DNA of 64,000 nt from Arundinibacter roseus (GCF_004348825.1 NZ_SMJU01000009.1:1-64000); one strand, 5' to 3'. Shown: positions 35,610-43,827, counted from the stretch's first letter. Notes: a model not told the origin generated them from the letters alone. Numbers and translations: made by a program.

Positions 35610-37223
35610 TTATACCTGAATTGCTCCTACATTAAACTGTTTGGTAATTGGTGCCTGATTGGCCGCAGCTATTCCGGTAGAGATGATCCGGCGGGTTTCT
35701 CGTGGGTCAATGACACCATCGACCCACAATCGGGCCGCGGCGTAGTAGGGTGAAAGCTGTTGGTTGTAGCGGTCGGTTATTTCTTTCAATAGCTCCTGTT
35801 CTGCTTCTTCTGTAATCTGCTCACCCTTTGCTTTCAAAGAAGCGGTTTCAATTTGCACCAGTGTTTTAGCGGCAGAAGCCCCACTCATGACGGCCATTTG
35901 AGCAGTGGGCCAGGCATATATCAGCCGGGGGTCGTACGCCTTGCCACACATGGCGTAGTTGCCGGCACCGTAGGAGTTGCCTACTATAAACGTAAATTTT
36001 GGCACAACTGAGTTGGCTACCGCATTAACCATCTTGGCGCCATCTTTAATAATACCTCCCTGCTCAGCCCGGCTGCCCACCATAAAACCCGTTACATCCT
36101 GAAAAAACACCAAAGGAATTTTTTTCTGGTTGCAATTCATGATGAATCGTGCTGCTTTGTCGGCTGACTCTCCATAAATAACCCCACCCATTTGCATTTC
36201 ACCTTTGCCCGATTTGACCATTTTTCGCTGATTGGCCACAATCCCTACGGCCCAGCCATCTACCCGCGCATAGGTACACAGGAGCGTTCTTCCGTAGTCA
36301 AGTTTATATTCATCCATACTGTCAGCATCCACGATACATGCCAGCAACTGCTGCATATCGTAAGGCTTGAACCGATCCGCAGGTAAAATTTCCAGCAATT
36401 CATCTGGCTGACGTCCGGGGTCGCGGGCTTCTGCACGGTTAAATCCGGCTTTATCGGGCTCACCCAATTTATCTATTGACCGCCGAATGGCATCAAGACA
36501 ACTGCGATCGTCCGGATATTTGTTATCAGTCACCCCCGAAATTTCGCAGTGCATGCGGGCGCCGCCCAGCGTTTCGGCATCGACCTCCTCACCTACCGAC
36601 GATTTGACCAAATAAGGACCCGCCAGAAAAACAGAGCCCGTTCCCTCCACAATCAGGGCTTCGTCGGACATAATAGGCAGATATGCGCCCCCCGCCACAC
36701 AACTGCCCATGATTGCGGCAATTTGCGGAATGCCGAGAGCCGACATTTGCGCATTGTTCCGAAAAATGCGTCCAAAGTGTTCTTTATCGGCAAAAACTTC
36801 GGCCTGCAAGGGAAGATACACACCCGCAGAATCTACCAGATAAATAGTAGGCAGGCGGTTTTCTAAGGCAATTTCCTGCGCTCTCAGATTCTTTTTGGCC
36901 GTAATCGGAAACCACGCTCCGGCTTTGACGGTCGCGTCGTTGGCCACTATCATGCACAACCGCCCCGCTACACGACCAATGCCAGCGACCACGCCCCCCG
37001 ACGGGCATCCGCCCTCGGCAGCATACATTTCGTCGCCCGCAAAAGCACCGATTTCCAGAAAACCTGTGGGAGAGTCGAGCAGATAATTTATTCGCTCACG
37101 CGCGGTTAGTTTGCCTTTGCGGTGTTGACTTTCGATTTTTTTTATGCCACCGCCTAGCAGCACGGTAGCAAAACGCTGATGAAGGTCCAGCAGTAAATTT
37201 TTCAGCGATTCAGTATTTGTCAT
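35610..37223 (-). CDS. Acyl-CoA carboxylase carboxyltransferase (methylcrotonyl-CoA type)
   Basis: The 537-residue protein is a full-length biotin-dependent carboxyltransferase beta subunit: KLTARERINYLLD, GGGIKKIESQHRKGK, the N-half oxyanion region MGSCVAGGAYLP, and the C-half FQDVTGFMVG and GNSYGAGNYAMCG. The best match from memory is methylcrotonyl-CoA carboxylase beta (leucine breakdown); related propionyl- or geranyl-CoA enzymes cannot be excluded. No biotin carboxylase or biotin carrier gene lies next to it in the window. Confidence 0.85.
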   Translation of the reverse strand: MTNTESLKNLLLDLHQRFATVLLGGGIKKIESQHRKGKLTARERINYLLDSPTGFLEIGAFAGDEMYAAEGGCPSGGVVAGIGRVAGRLCMIVANDATVKAGAWFPITAKKNLRAQEIALENRLPTIYLVDSAGVYLPLQAEVFADKEHFGRIFRNNAQMSALGIPQIAAIMGSCVAGGAYLPIMSDEALIVEGTGSVFLAGPYLVKSSVGEEVDAETLGGARMHCEISGVTDNKYPDDRSCLDAIRRSIDKLGEPDKAGFNRAEARDPGRQPDELLEILPADRFKPYDMQQLLACIVDADSMDEYKLDYGRTLLCTYARVDGWAVGIVANQRKMVKSGKGEMQMGGVIYGESADKAARFIMNCNQKKIPLVFFQDVTGFMVGSRAEQGGIIKDGAKMVNAVANSVVPKFTFIVGNSYGAGNYAMCGKAYDPRLIYAWPTAQMAVMSGASAAKTLVQIETASLKAKGEQITEEAEQELLKEITDRYNQQLSPYYAAARLWVDGVIDPRETRRIISTGIAAANQAPITKQFNVGAIQV

Positions 37224-37276
37224 AAAGTAAGTAACGATGAAGTGTAGCTTGAATATAATGGCTTATACCCAAAAAT

Positions 37277-37312
37277 AAAAAGTCGTCCGCACCATGGCAA
37301 ACGACTTTTTAA
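37277..37312 (-). terminator. Terminator after mlaD-like gene
   Basis: AAAAAGTCGT (37277-37286) pairs with ACGACTTTTT (37301-37310) around a 14-nt loop. It lies past the mlaD stop on the minus strand and before the carboxyltransferase start. Confidence 0.7.
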
Positions 37313-37358
37313 CAGAAAATAATGGATTCGAGAGGAAAAGTGCTACTCCTGTGAGTAG

Positions 37359-38330
37359 CTATTTCTTAAATTCCAGCGTAGTATCAATTGGAGATTCGGC
37401 GGGGCCTTTATCTTTTTTACCAAACACCGACACATTTACGTAACGTTTGGGATGCTCCCGAAAATTCGCCAGCAATTGATTGAGGCTAATCAGCGAGTAA
37501 TTCAGATTGTTGTATAGCTGATCATCGTTGATGAGTTTCCCGGCTGTCCCCTGCCCTGTATTGACGGTTTGCAGTAACTGTTGCAGTTGCCCAACCATCT
37601 GATTGGCCCCGGCTACGGTTTCTCCCAAACGCAGCGCATTTAGTGAATCGGCGAAGGTTCCTGCTTTGGTCAGCAGCGGTTTTATTTCTTTTTCGGTTTC
37701 AACCAAAGAAGTCGAAAGCTTACTGAGATTGGCCGTCAGCGTAGCCAGACTTTTTTGATTTTGTTCGAGCGTACCCCGAAGTGCCAGACCGGTTTGGTCA
37801 TAATTGCGAAGTACCTGATTAAGAATCTCGCCCGTTTCTTTGAAACCAGTTGTTACAGCATTAAGCGACCTAACCAATGAATCAGCATGCGTAAGCACAG
37901 GCAGCGCTTTCTCTTGCAGTAGTGCCGAAATCCCTGCTTCTTTGGTTGCTACGAGTGTATCACCTTCCTCCAAAATAGCGCCGGTTGGACTTATTTCGAG
38001 GCGAATAATTTTACCTCCCAGCAAACCGCCATCGGCAAGTACTGCACTGCTTTGCTGTCGCAGGACTATGCTCTTTTGAATATCAAGTGCCACGAGCAAT
38101 TGATTATTTCTATCTTGCAAAATCCTGATAGCTTGTACTCTTCCAACGGATAAACCATTGAGCAATACGGGATTAGACGACGTAAGACCATCTACATTGT
38201 CATAAACAACGTAATAGGTATAGGTACGGGAAAAAAGGTCGGAACCTTTGAGGAAATTAAAGCCAAAGTAGAGCATGGCAATTGTAACCATGGATAATAT
38301 TCCAACTTTCAGCTCTCGGGAAATTTTCAT
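37359..38330 (-). CDS. MlaD/MCE family lipid-transport protein
   Basis: The 323-residue protein has an N-terminal signal anchor (about 8-27) and an MCE domain (about 38-115; VVYDNVDGLTSSNPVLLNG, SVGRV), followed by long helices. MlaD proteins form periplasmic rings that carry phospholipids between the membranes with an ABC transporter. The ATPase and permease genes are not in this window. It follows the amidase gene by 53 bp on the same strand, so the two are probably one envelope operon. Confidence 0.85.
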   Translation of the reverse strand: MKISRELKVGILSMVTIAMLYFGFNFLKGSDLFSRTYTYYVVYDNVDGLTSSNPVLLNGLSVGRVQAIRILQDRNNQLLVALDIQKSIVLRQQSSAVLADGGLLGGKIIRLEISPTGAILEEGDTLVATKEAGISALLQEKALPVLTHADSLVRSLNAVTTGFKETGEILNQVLRNYDQTGLALRGTLEQNQKSLATLTANLSKLSTSLVETEKEIKPLLTKAGTFADSLNALRLGETVAGANQMVGQLQQLLQTVNTGQGTAGKLINDDQLYNNLNYSLISLNQLLANFREHPKRYVNVSVFGKKDKGPAESPIDTTLEFKK

Positions 38331-38383
38331 GAAATGTAGTCCGTAGGGTAATAAAATCTATTTTCGTTACGAAAATACGGTCA

Positions 38384-39181
38384 TTATCGTTCCATCTCTC
38401 TACGGTATTGTTTAAATGCGCCAAAAACCGCCTCCGCTACTTCATCCTGTCCTTTTGTTGAATTCAGGTAGCCTTCTTCGGTAGGATTACTCAAAAAACC
38501 TGTTTCTACCAATACGCTCGGCATCGTTGTCCGCCACAGAACAATAAACCCGGCTTGTTTTACGCCCCGGCTTCTGCGTTGAGAAATTGATTTGAACTGC
38601 CGCTCCACATGATCGGCAAAACGAAGACTGCTTGATAAAAACGCACTTTGATAATTGGCCAGCATGATATGCGCAAGCGGGGAAGTAGGGTCAAATCCTT
38701 TGTATTTTTCCTGGTAATCTTTTTCTTTTAAAATAACCGAATTCTCTCTTTTAGCTACTTCCAGATTTCCCTCTGTTTTATGAAGCCCCATTACGTAGGT
38801 TTCGGTACCGAGGGCCTTGCTGGAACCTGGGCTGGAATTGCAGTGAATGGAAATGAACAAATCGGCTTTGTTGCGATTGGCAAAAGCTGAGCGCTCGTCA
38901 AGTTCTACAAATACATCGGACGTACGGGTGTAAAGTACTCGTACGTCAGGCATTTCTTCCTTAATTTTTTTACCCAACGCCAACGCTATTTTCAGCGTCG
39001 TGCGCGACTCCCGGGCTACACGGCCACGCGTACCGCTGTCGTGCCCTCCATGACCAGCGTCAATTACGACCACATCCACTTTGTTCGGGTCGTTCTCCAA
39101 CGGGGGTTCATTTCGAAAAGCAAATGCCAGACTCAGTACCAAACACCCCGCTGCACCTACGATTTTAAGAACTTTTAACAT
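38384..39181 (-). CDS. N-acetylmuramoyl-L-alanine amidase (Amidase_3)
   Basis: The 265-residue exported enzyme has an N-terminal membrane or signal segment and an Amidase_3 domain: IDAGHGGHDSGTRG with the first zinc His, RESRTT with the likely Glu ligand, SIHCNSS with a further zinc His, and VLVETGFLSNPTEE with the catalytic Glu. It cleaves the bond between muramic acid and the peptide in peptidoglycan, for cell separation or turnover. It diverges from lptD with 76 bp between starts. Confidence 0.9.
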   Translation of the reverse strand: MLKVLKIVGAAGCLVLSLAFAFRNEPPLENDPNKVDVVVIDAGHGGHDSGTRGRVARESRTTLKIALALGKKIKEEMPDVRVLYTRTSDVFVELDERSAFANRNKADLFISIHCNSSPGSSKALGTETYVMGLHKTEGNLEVAKRENSVILKEKDYQEKYKGFDPTSPLAHIMLANYQSAFLSSSLRFADHVERQFKSISQRRSRGVKQAGFIVLWRTTMPSVLVETGFLSNPTEEGYLNSTKGQDEVAEAVFGAFKQYRREMER

Positions 39182-39257
39182 TATTTTTTGGTTCGTGCGT
39201 TACTCCTTAGTGGTTTCTCCACTAATTTTGACATCCTAATTTGCAAAAATACTCTAT

Positions 39258-42110
39258 TTGTTACAACTGAAAAATATACGGTTTAGTATATGGCTGTGTT
39301 TGTGGGTTTTCCTGCTTACTGAACCTGTCTTTGCTCAGCAACAATCGGGCCGGAGCGGCAGCCTGTTTCGTAAAGATAAAAAAACGGATGCGAAAACGCC
39401 CGCCGATACGGCTGTGGTGCCGCGATTGGCTTTGCCAACAGATACTCTTCCGGCTACTGACACGACGGGCATTCGTAGAAGTGGCCTGCGCGTAACTACC
39501 GACTCCACTACGACAGATTCGCTGTCTAGTACAAGTGACCTCCAATCGACGGTAGAATACCACTCCGAAGACTCAACGATTACGGATGTAGAAAAACGGC
39601 AGGTGCATTTGTACGGCGATGCTGAGGTAAAATATGGTACTATCCAGCTTAAAGCCGCCTATATCCGAATTGACTGGACAACCAACGAGATTTTTGCCGA
39701 AGGCCGCTATGACTCCACTGCCAAAAAAACCATAGGCGAACCCATTTTTCAGGATGGCCCTGAAAGCTACAATACCCGTGAACTACGCTACAACTATAAA
39801 ACCAAGAAAGGATTCATCCGGGGGGTCGTCACGCAGCAGGGCGAGGGTAATATCCGGGGAGATAAAGTCAAGAAAGACGACGAAGGCAATCTCTACATTC
39901 GCGGTTCTATTTACACCACCTGTAATCTGACACACCCGCATTTTTTTATCAATGCGCCAAAAATCAAACTGATTGACAACAAGCAGGTAGTTTCGGGACC
40001 GTTCAATCTCGTCATTGCCGATGTGCCTTTGCCCGTAGGTTTGCCGTTTGGTTTTTTCCCTTTTCCCAAGAAAAAAGAAACGGGCACTTCGGGTATTCTG
40101 TTTCCGGCCTACGGCGAAGAACCCAACGGTCGGGGTTTCTTTTTGCGGGATGGCGGCTACTATTTTGCCGTTAGTGAATACTTCAACGCCAGCGTCACCG
40201 GGCAGATCTACTCCACCGGAAGCTGGGGTTTGGGCGTAAGCTCGGTGTATACCAAGCGCTACCGCTACAACGGAAATGTGGCCCTGCGCTTCAATAGAAA
40301 CCGTTCCGGCGACGAGCTCGACAAGCTCCTGAACCGTCCGGGCCGAAACGATTTCAGCGTGATTTGGTCGCACTCACCCGTTCCGCGGGGAAATTCCAAT
40401 TTTTCGGCCAATGTAAACGTGACGAGCAATAGCTTCAATCAGTTTAATGCACTCGACAATCAGCGCTATATTTCAAACGTCGCCAGTTCGTCGGTGCAGT
40501 ACAACCGTACCTTTGGGCAGTACGCACGGGCCGGGGCGAGTCTCCGGGTCAATCAAAACTTTGGGCAGGTCAATACAGCTAGCGGGCGGCGGGAAAATGG
40601 CAAAACGGATGTTTCGACGCAGTTTAACTTTGGTATCAATCAAATTGCGCCCTTTGCCCTTAACGGCGGCCGGGGTCGGTGGTACGAGAGTTTCCGTCTT
40701 GGTCTCGATTTTAACGGAAATTACAGCGTCAACAACTCACTCTCGGCCATTGATACGTCTTTCTCGCGCCTGGGCTTTGTGGTTGTGAACGCCATTGATA
40801 CCTCGCGCGTGGGTGGCGAAACCATTCTGCCATTTGACCTCAACAACCTCCCGGCTTTGCTGCGCGATGCGCAGTTTACGGGCCGATATTCGCTGCCGAT
40901 TTCGTTGCCAAACTTCAAACTGCTGCGCTTCGTCAATTTTACCCCAAGCCTTTCGTTGCAGGGCGAGGTTTTTACCAAACAATACAATTACCGCTATTTG
41001 GGTGATAATCGGGTGCAGATTGATACGCTGAACAAAGTAGGCTCCGAATATAGCTATTCGTTTGGTGCGGGCATGAACACCCGTTTTTACGGAACGTTTC
41101 AGATTCAGGGGAAACGACTCGAAGCCATTCGCCACACCGTAATTCCGTCTATTTCGTTTAGCTATACGCCTGATTTTTCGGGAGATAATTTTGGGTTTTA
41201 TCAGCGAATTCAAATCAATGAACTGGGCGATTCACGCTTTTTGTCGCGCTACCGAGGCATTGGCAACAGCTTTACGTCGAGCGACGGGCGCGCTTCGGGA
41301 GTTATTTCATATAGTCTAAATAACTCTTTTGAAATGAAGCTGCGGTCCAAAAGCGATACTGCCAATCAGCAATTTGAAAAAGTTTCGCTGCTGGACAACC
41401 TGAGTTTTGGCGGTAGCTACAACCTCATGGCTGACTCACTGAATCTCTCCAACATTTCGATCAACGCCAATGCGCGCGTGGGGCAAAACCTGAACATGAA
41501 CTTCAACATGACGCTCGATCCATATGCCTACATTGCCGATCCACGCAGTGCGAGCAATACGGCTGGTCTCAAAATCAATGAGTTTGCCATCAGTCGCGGG
41601 CAGGGACTGGCACGGCTGCAAAACATGAACGTTGCGCTGAGTACGAGTTTTAACCCAAAAAAGAAAAGTACTGAACAAACCACCAAGCCTGCCAACACCA
41701 CCGCCACGGAAGAACAACTCGAATTTATTGACCGCAATCCCGATCTGTATGTAGATTTTAATATTCCCTGGAATATCTCCCTCAATTACAACTTCGGACT
41801 CAGCCGATTTGGTTTACAAAAAGCCTCCCTCATCCAAACCGTTAGCGCCACCGGTGACCTGAGCCTGACGCCCAAGTGGAAAATCAGCTTGAATACCGGT
41901 TTTGACTTTGTAGCCCTGAGCCCTTCCATCACCACGGTGTCGCTCTACCGCGACCTGCACTGCTGGGACATGTCCTTCAACTGGACACCCTTTGCCGGCA
42001 GTCAGTTTCGGGCAAGCAACTACTCCTTCACGCTCAAAGCGAAATCCTCCATTTTACAGGATCTCAAACTCACCCGCCGCCGCTCTTTCTACGATCAAAG
42101 CGGGTTTTGA
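39258..42110 (+). CDS. lptD: LptD-like outer-membrane LPS assembly protein
   Basis: The 950-residue protein starts at a TTG (39258) with a signal peptide ending EPVFAQQ; no in-frame ATG lies before the signal. A low-complexity stretch (to about 85) is followed by an OstA/LptA-like domain (HLYGDAEVKYGTIQLKA, about 115-250) and a beta-barrel of about 650 residues ending DQSGF, with the terminal Phe expected of an outer-membrane beta-signal. It would insert LPS in the outer leaflet. Its last 51 bp plus 15 bp are duplicated after the MntA/HepT cassette that follows. Confidence 0.8.
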   Translation: MLQLKNIRFSIWLCLWVFLLTEPVFAQQQSGRSGSLFRKDKKTDAKTPADTAVVPRLALPTDTLPATDTTGIRRSGLRVTTDSTTTDSLSSTSDLQSTVEYHSEDSTITDVEKRQVHLYGDAEVKYGTIQLKAAYIRIDWTTNEIFAEGRYDSTAKKTIGEPIFQDGPESYNTRELRYNYKTKKGFIRGVVTQQGEGNIRGDKVKKDDEGNLYIRGSIYTTCNLTHPHFFINAPKIKLIDNKQVVSGPFNLVIADVPLPVGLPFGFFPFPKKKETGTSGILFPAYGEEPNGRGFFLRDGGYYFAVSEYFNASVTGQIYSTGSWGLGVSSVYTKRYRYNGNVALRFNRNRSGDELDKLLNRPGRNDFSVIWSHSPVPRGNSNFSANVNVTSNSFNQFNALDNQRYISNVASSSVQYNRTFGQYARAGASLRVNQNFGQVNTASGRRENGKTDVSTQFNFGINQIAPFALNGGRGRWYESFRLGLDFNGNYSVNNSLSAIDTSFSRLGFVVVNAIDTSRVGGETILPFDLNNLPALLRDAQFTGRYSLPISLPNFKLLRFVNFTPSLSLQGEVFTKQYNYRYLGDNRVQIDTLNKVGSEYSYSFGAGMNTRFYGTFQIQGKRLEAIRHTVIPSISFSYTPDFSGDNFGFYQRIQINELGDSRFLSRYRGIGNSFTSSDGRASGVISYSLNNSFEMKLRSKSDTANQQFEKVSLLDNLSFGGSYNLMADSLNLSNISINANARVGQNLNMNFNMTLDPYAYIADPRSASNTAGLKINEFAISRGQGLARLQNMNVALSTSFNPKKKSTEQTTKPANTTATEEQLEFIDRNPDLYVDFNIPWNISLNYNFGLSRFGLQKASLIQTVSATGDLSLTPKWKISLNTGFDFVALSPSITTVSLYRDLHCWDMSFNWTPFAGSQFRASNYSFTLKAKSSILQDLKLTRRRSFYDQSGF

Positions 42111-42121
42111 GGTAGGGTAAA
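42056..42121 (+). repeat. Direct repeat: lptD 3' end (copy attached to the gene)
   Basis: These 66 bp, from codon about 934 through the lptD stop and 11 nt beyond, are identical to 42797-42862 (offset 741). Identity stops abruptly at both ends. Confidence 0.95.
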
Positions 42122-42148
42122 GCAGACGAAAATAAAAAAATAATGTGC

Positions 42149-42156
42149 TATTTTTG
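42149..42156 (+). promoter_or_regulatory. Predicted -7 box of the mntA-like gene
   Basis: TATTTTTG is an exact TAnnTTTG match ending 3 nt before the ATG at 42160. If used, the transcript would be leaderless or nearly so. No clear -33 TTG is seen. Confidence 0.4.
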
Positions 42157-42159
42157 AGT

Positions 42160-42441
42160 ATGATAACATCTCAACAACAAAAGCTCATCTGCGATGTGGT
42201 AGCCAAACTAAACCCGAAAATGGTTGGGGTTTTTGGTTCGTATGCCCGAAATGAGCAAAAAGCTGGCAGTGACCTCGACTTGCTTATTGAATTTGACACA
42301 AGAGTAAATCTTTTGGATCTAATTGGCCTGGAACAGGAACTGACCGAGCTATTAAAAATTAAAGTAGACCTGATTACCCGGCGATCCGTGAGCGAACGAT
42401 TGTTGCCATACATTCAAAAAGATCTAATTCAAATTCTTTGA
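42160..42441 (+). CDS. MntA-type minimal nucleotidyltransferase (antitoxin)
   Basis: The 93-residue protein (ATG 42160; an in-frame GTG at 42145 is possible) has GSYARNEQKAGSDLD, the GS-x10-DxD motif, and a third Asp in KIKVDLIT. In the characterised MntA/HepT pair this enzyme attaches AMP units to a Tyr of the HEPN toxin and blocks it. The partner here has that Tyr, so the same role is likely. The stop TGA shares one base with the HepT ATG. The gene starts 50 nt after the lptD stop. Confidence 0.88.
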   Translation: MITSQQQKLICDVVAKLNPKMVGVFGSYARNEQKAGSDLDLLIEFDTRVNLLDLIGLEQELTELLKIKVDLITRRSVSERLLPYIQKDLIQIL

Positions 42442-42791
42442 TGGAGAAAAACCCGGTACTTTATCTTCAACATATACTTGAATGTATCACTAAAATCAAA
42501 CAATATACAGTCGGATTTGATGAACCAGGCTTTTTGGAAAATAGCCTGGTTCAGGATGCAGTAATCCGAAATTTTGAGATAATTGGTGAGGCAACCAAAC
42601 ATCTTGATTCAGATTTCAGATTGAAATATCCAAAAATCGAATGGAAAAAAATCGCTGGAATGAGAGATAAGTTAATTCACGATTATATTGGCGTTGACTT
42701 GTGGGCTGTTTGGGCAGTCATTGAGGATATCCTTCCTGAGCTGGAAAAGCAAATCAATTACATAATTGAAACTGAAAATAATAAATCCTAA
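42441..42791 (+). CDS. HepT-type HEPN toxin (DUF86)
   Basis: The 116-residue helical protein is a HepT/DUF86 HEPN RNase with the complete R-x4-H-x-Y motif RDKLIHDY: Arg75, His80 and Tyr82. Arg and His form the RNase site, and Tyr is the residue modified by MntA in the known system. GEATKHLD near 49-56 is also typical. Together with mntA it is a type VII toxin-antitoxin pair. The stop is followed after 5 nt by a copy of the lptD tail. A damaged second copy of its first codons lies at 42898-42957. Confidence 0.88.
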   Translation: MEKNPVLYLQHILECITKIKQYTVGFDEPGFLENSLVQDAVIRNFEIIGEATKHLDSDFRLKYPKIEWKKIAGMRDKLIHDYIGVDLWAVWAVIEDILPELEKQINYIIETENNKS

Positions 42792-42796
42792 TTGCA

Positions 42797-42862
42797 ACAG
42801 GATCTCAAACTCACCCGCCGCCGCTCTTTCTACGATCAAAGCGGGTTTTGAGGTAGGGTAAA
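42797..42862 (+). pseudogene. Detached copy of the lptD 3' end
   Basis: A 66-bp exact copy of 42056-42121, including the lptD stop and 11 nt beyond. It has no start and lies 5 nt after the HepT stop. It is the far border of cassette 2, as 824-953 is for cassette 1. Confidence 0.93.
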
Positions 42863-42884
42863 TCAATTAGTATAATTTATTGAT

Positions 42885-42957
42885 TTTGAATCTATTAAAT
42901 TCTTTGATGGAGAAAACCCGGTACTTTATCTTCAACATATACCGGATTTGATGAACT
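42885..42957 (+). pseudogene. Decayed remnant of a second mntA/hepT junction
   Basis: From 42898 the sequence matches the start of hepT (original near 42431-42476) except for one missing A in the run after ATGGAG, then jumps by an internal deletion to a part matching 42514-42525 (GGATTTGATGAAC). The 13 nt before it loosely resemble the end of mntA. Because it follows a lptD tail copy, it looks like what remains of a second cassette in tandem. Confidence 0.75.
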
Positions 42958-43029
42958 AAGGTTCTCCTTTCATGACGCTAATTGCTACGCTACGTCTTAA
43001 CCAGAATCTTCCGTAGGACAGAATTCTGA

Positions 43030-43245
43030 AAGTTACTCACCTCAGCTGTTTTATATGAAAAAGCAGCTTTTGAGGTAGGTAATGTAGAAGATGAAAATTG
43101 GATTTATTTTTCATGGAAAATTTACATCAACCGTGAACTGACTACCCGCATTCTGGAACTTGGCGATGATGCCGTTGTAGTGGAACCGGAATCACTGCGT
43201 AAAAGAATTTTAGAAGTTTTGAGAAATGCAATCGAACAGTATTAG
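43030..43245 (+). pseudogene. C-terminal remnant of a WYL-domain regulator
   Basis: An open frame with no start codon runs for 72 codons to the TAG at 43243-43245. Its end (NRELTTRILELGDDAVVVEP, then ESLRKRILEVLRNAIEQY) has the typical close of WYL/YafY-type transcription regulators (family pattern: LxxRILxLGxxxxVLEPxxLRxxIxxxLxxA). A stop precedes it and no upstream WYL core is seen within 170 bp, so it is a truncated relic. WYL proteins often sit with defence genes. Confidence 0.65.
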
Positions 43246-43283
43246 CGACGTTACTTCAATCAGGCTGATAGCTATCCCCTCAC

Positions 43284-43320
43284 AAAAAAAGCGCTTCCCT
43301 GTACCGAACAGGAAAGCGCC
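43284..43320 (-). terminator. Terminator after the DUF1573 gene
   Basis: On the minus strand GCGCTTTCCTGT pairs with ACAGGGAAGCGC with one mismatch, followed by a T7 run. Confidence 0.8.
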
Positions 43321-43354
43321 TTAGTATTTTTTGGTCAGTACCTTATCTGACTAC

Positions 43355-43759
43355 TTATTTCTGAGTAGAAGGCTTGGCCGCCGCTTCTTTGGTCACAACC
43401 TCCCCTTTCAAAAAGAGCGTCAGGCTTGGCGACTCGGCGTTGCTAAACACCGTGATAGATTTATTGAAAGCTCCCATAGCGGCAGCGTTGTAAGTCGCTT
43501 TGATGGTGCCGGTCTGCTTGGGCAACACGGGCGCTTTGGTATATTCGGGAGTCGTACAGCCGCAGGAAGCGCTCACGTTGGAAATCACGATTGGCTGCGT
43601 GCCGGTGTTTGTGAAGGTAAACTCCGTAGTAACAGGCTTGCCTTGTGCGATTTTACCAAAGTTGTGCGTCTCTTCTTTGAACTTCATGACGCCTTTCTGA
43701 GCAAAGCTCACAGAAGCGACTGACAACAGGATTACTAATACAGAAAAAATCTTTTTCAT
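43355..43759 (-). CDS. Exported DUF1573 protein
   Basis: The 134-residue protein has a signal peptide ending SVSFAQ and a single Ig-like DUF1573 domain (FKEETHNFGKIAQGKP, then FTNTGTQPIVISNVSASCGCT). DUF1573 proteins are abundant in Bacteroidota and resemble periplasmic immunoglobulin-fold proteins; function is unknown. A Lys/Ala/Pro tail ends the protein. It is monocistronic with its own promoter and terminator. Confidence 0.85.
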   Translation of the reverse strand: MKKIFSVLVILLSVASVSFAQKGVMKFKEETHNFGKIAQGKPVTTEFTFTNTGTQPIVISNVSASCGCTTPEYTKAPVLPKQTGTIKATYNAAAMGAFNKSITVFSNAESPSLTLFLKGEVVTKEAAAKPSTQK

Positions 43760-43819
43760 GATACTCTCGAAATTTAATTGTGAATAATTTGTTTGCTATG
43801 ACAACGTTAGGAATTAAAG

Positions 43820-43827
43820 CAAAAGTA
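43820..43827 (-). promoter_or_regulatory. Predicted -7 box of the DUF1573 gene
   Basis: The minus strand reads TACTTTTG, an exact TAnnTTTG match about 60 nt upstream of the ATG. The rest of the 223-bp gap to 43983 has three ACGT sites close together (43917-43940), of unknown meaning. Confidence 0.45.

Larger units (their letters stand above)
42122..42796 (+). mobile_element. Candidate mobile MntA/HepT cassette 2, bounded by lptD tail repeats
   Basis: About 0.68 kb between the two copies of the lptD 3' end contains only an MntA-type NTase gene, a HepT gene and a 38-bp leader. It has the same polarity and layout as the cassette at 954-1740. No recombinase gene is present. The exact repeat suggests insertion recent enough that the copies have not diverged, or continued conversion between them. 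Confidence 0.5.

Noticed and set aside
42145-42159. GTG start giving the mntA product five extra residues
   Set aside because: The extra residues lie over a perfect -7 box and family members begin near the chosen ATG; kept only as an alternative.
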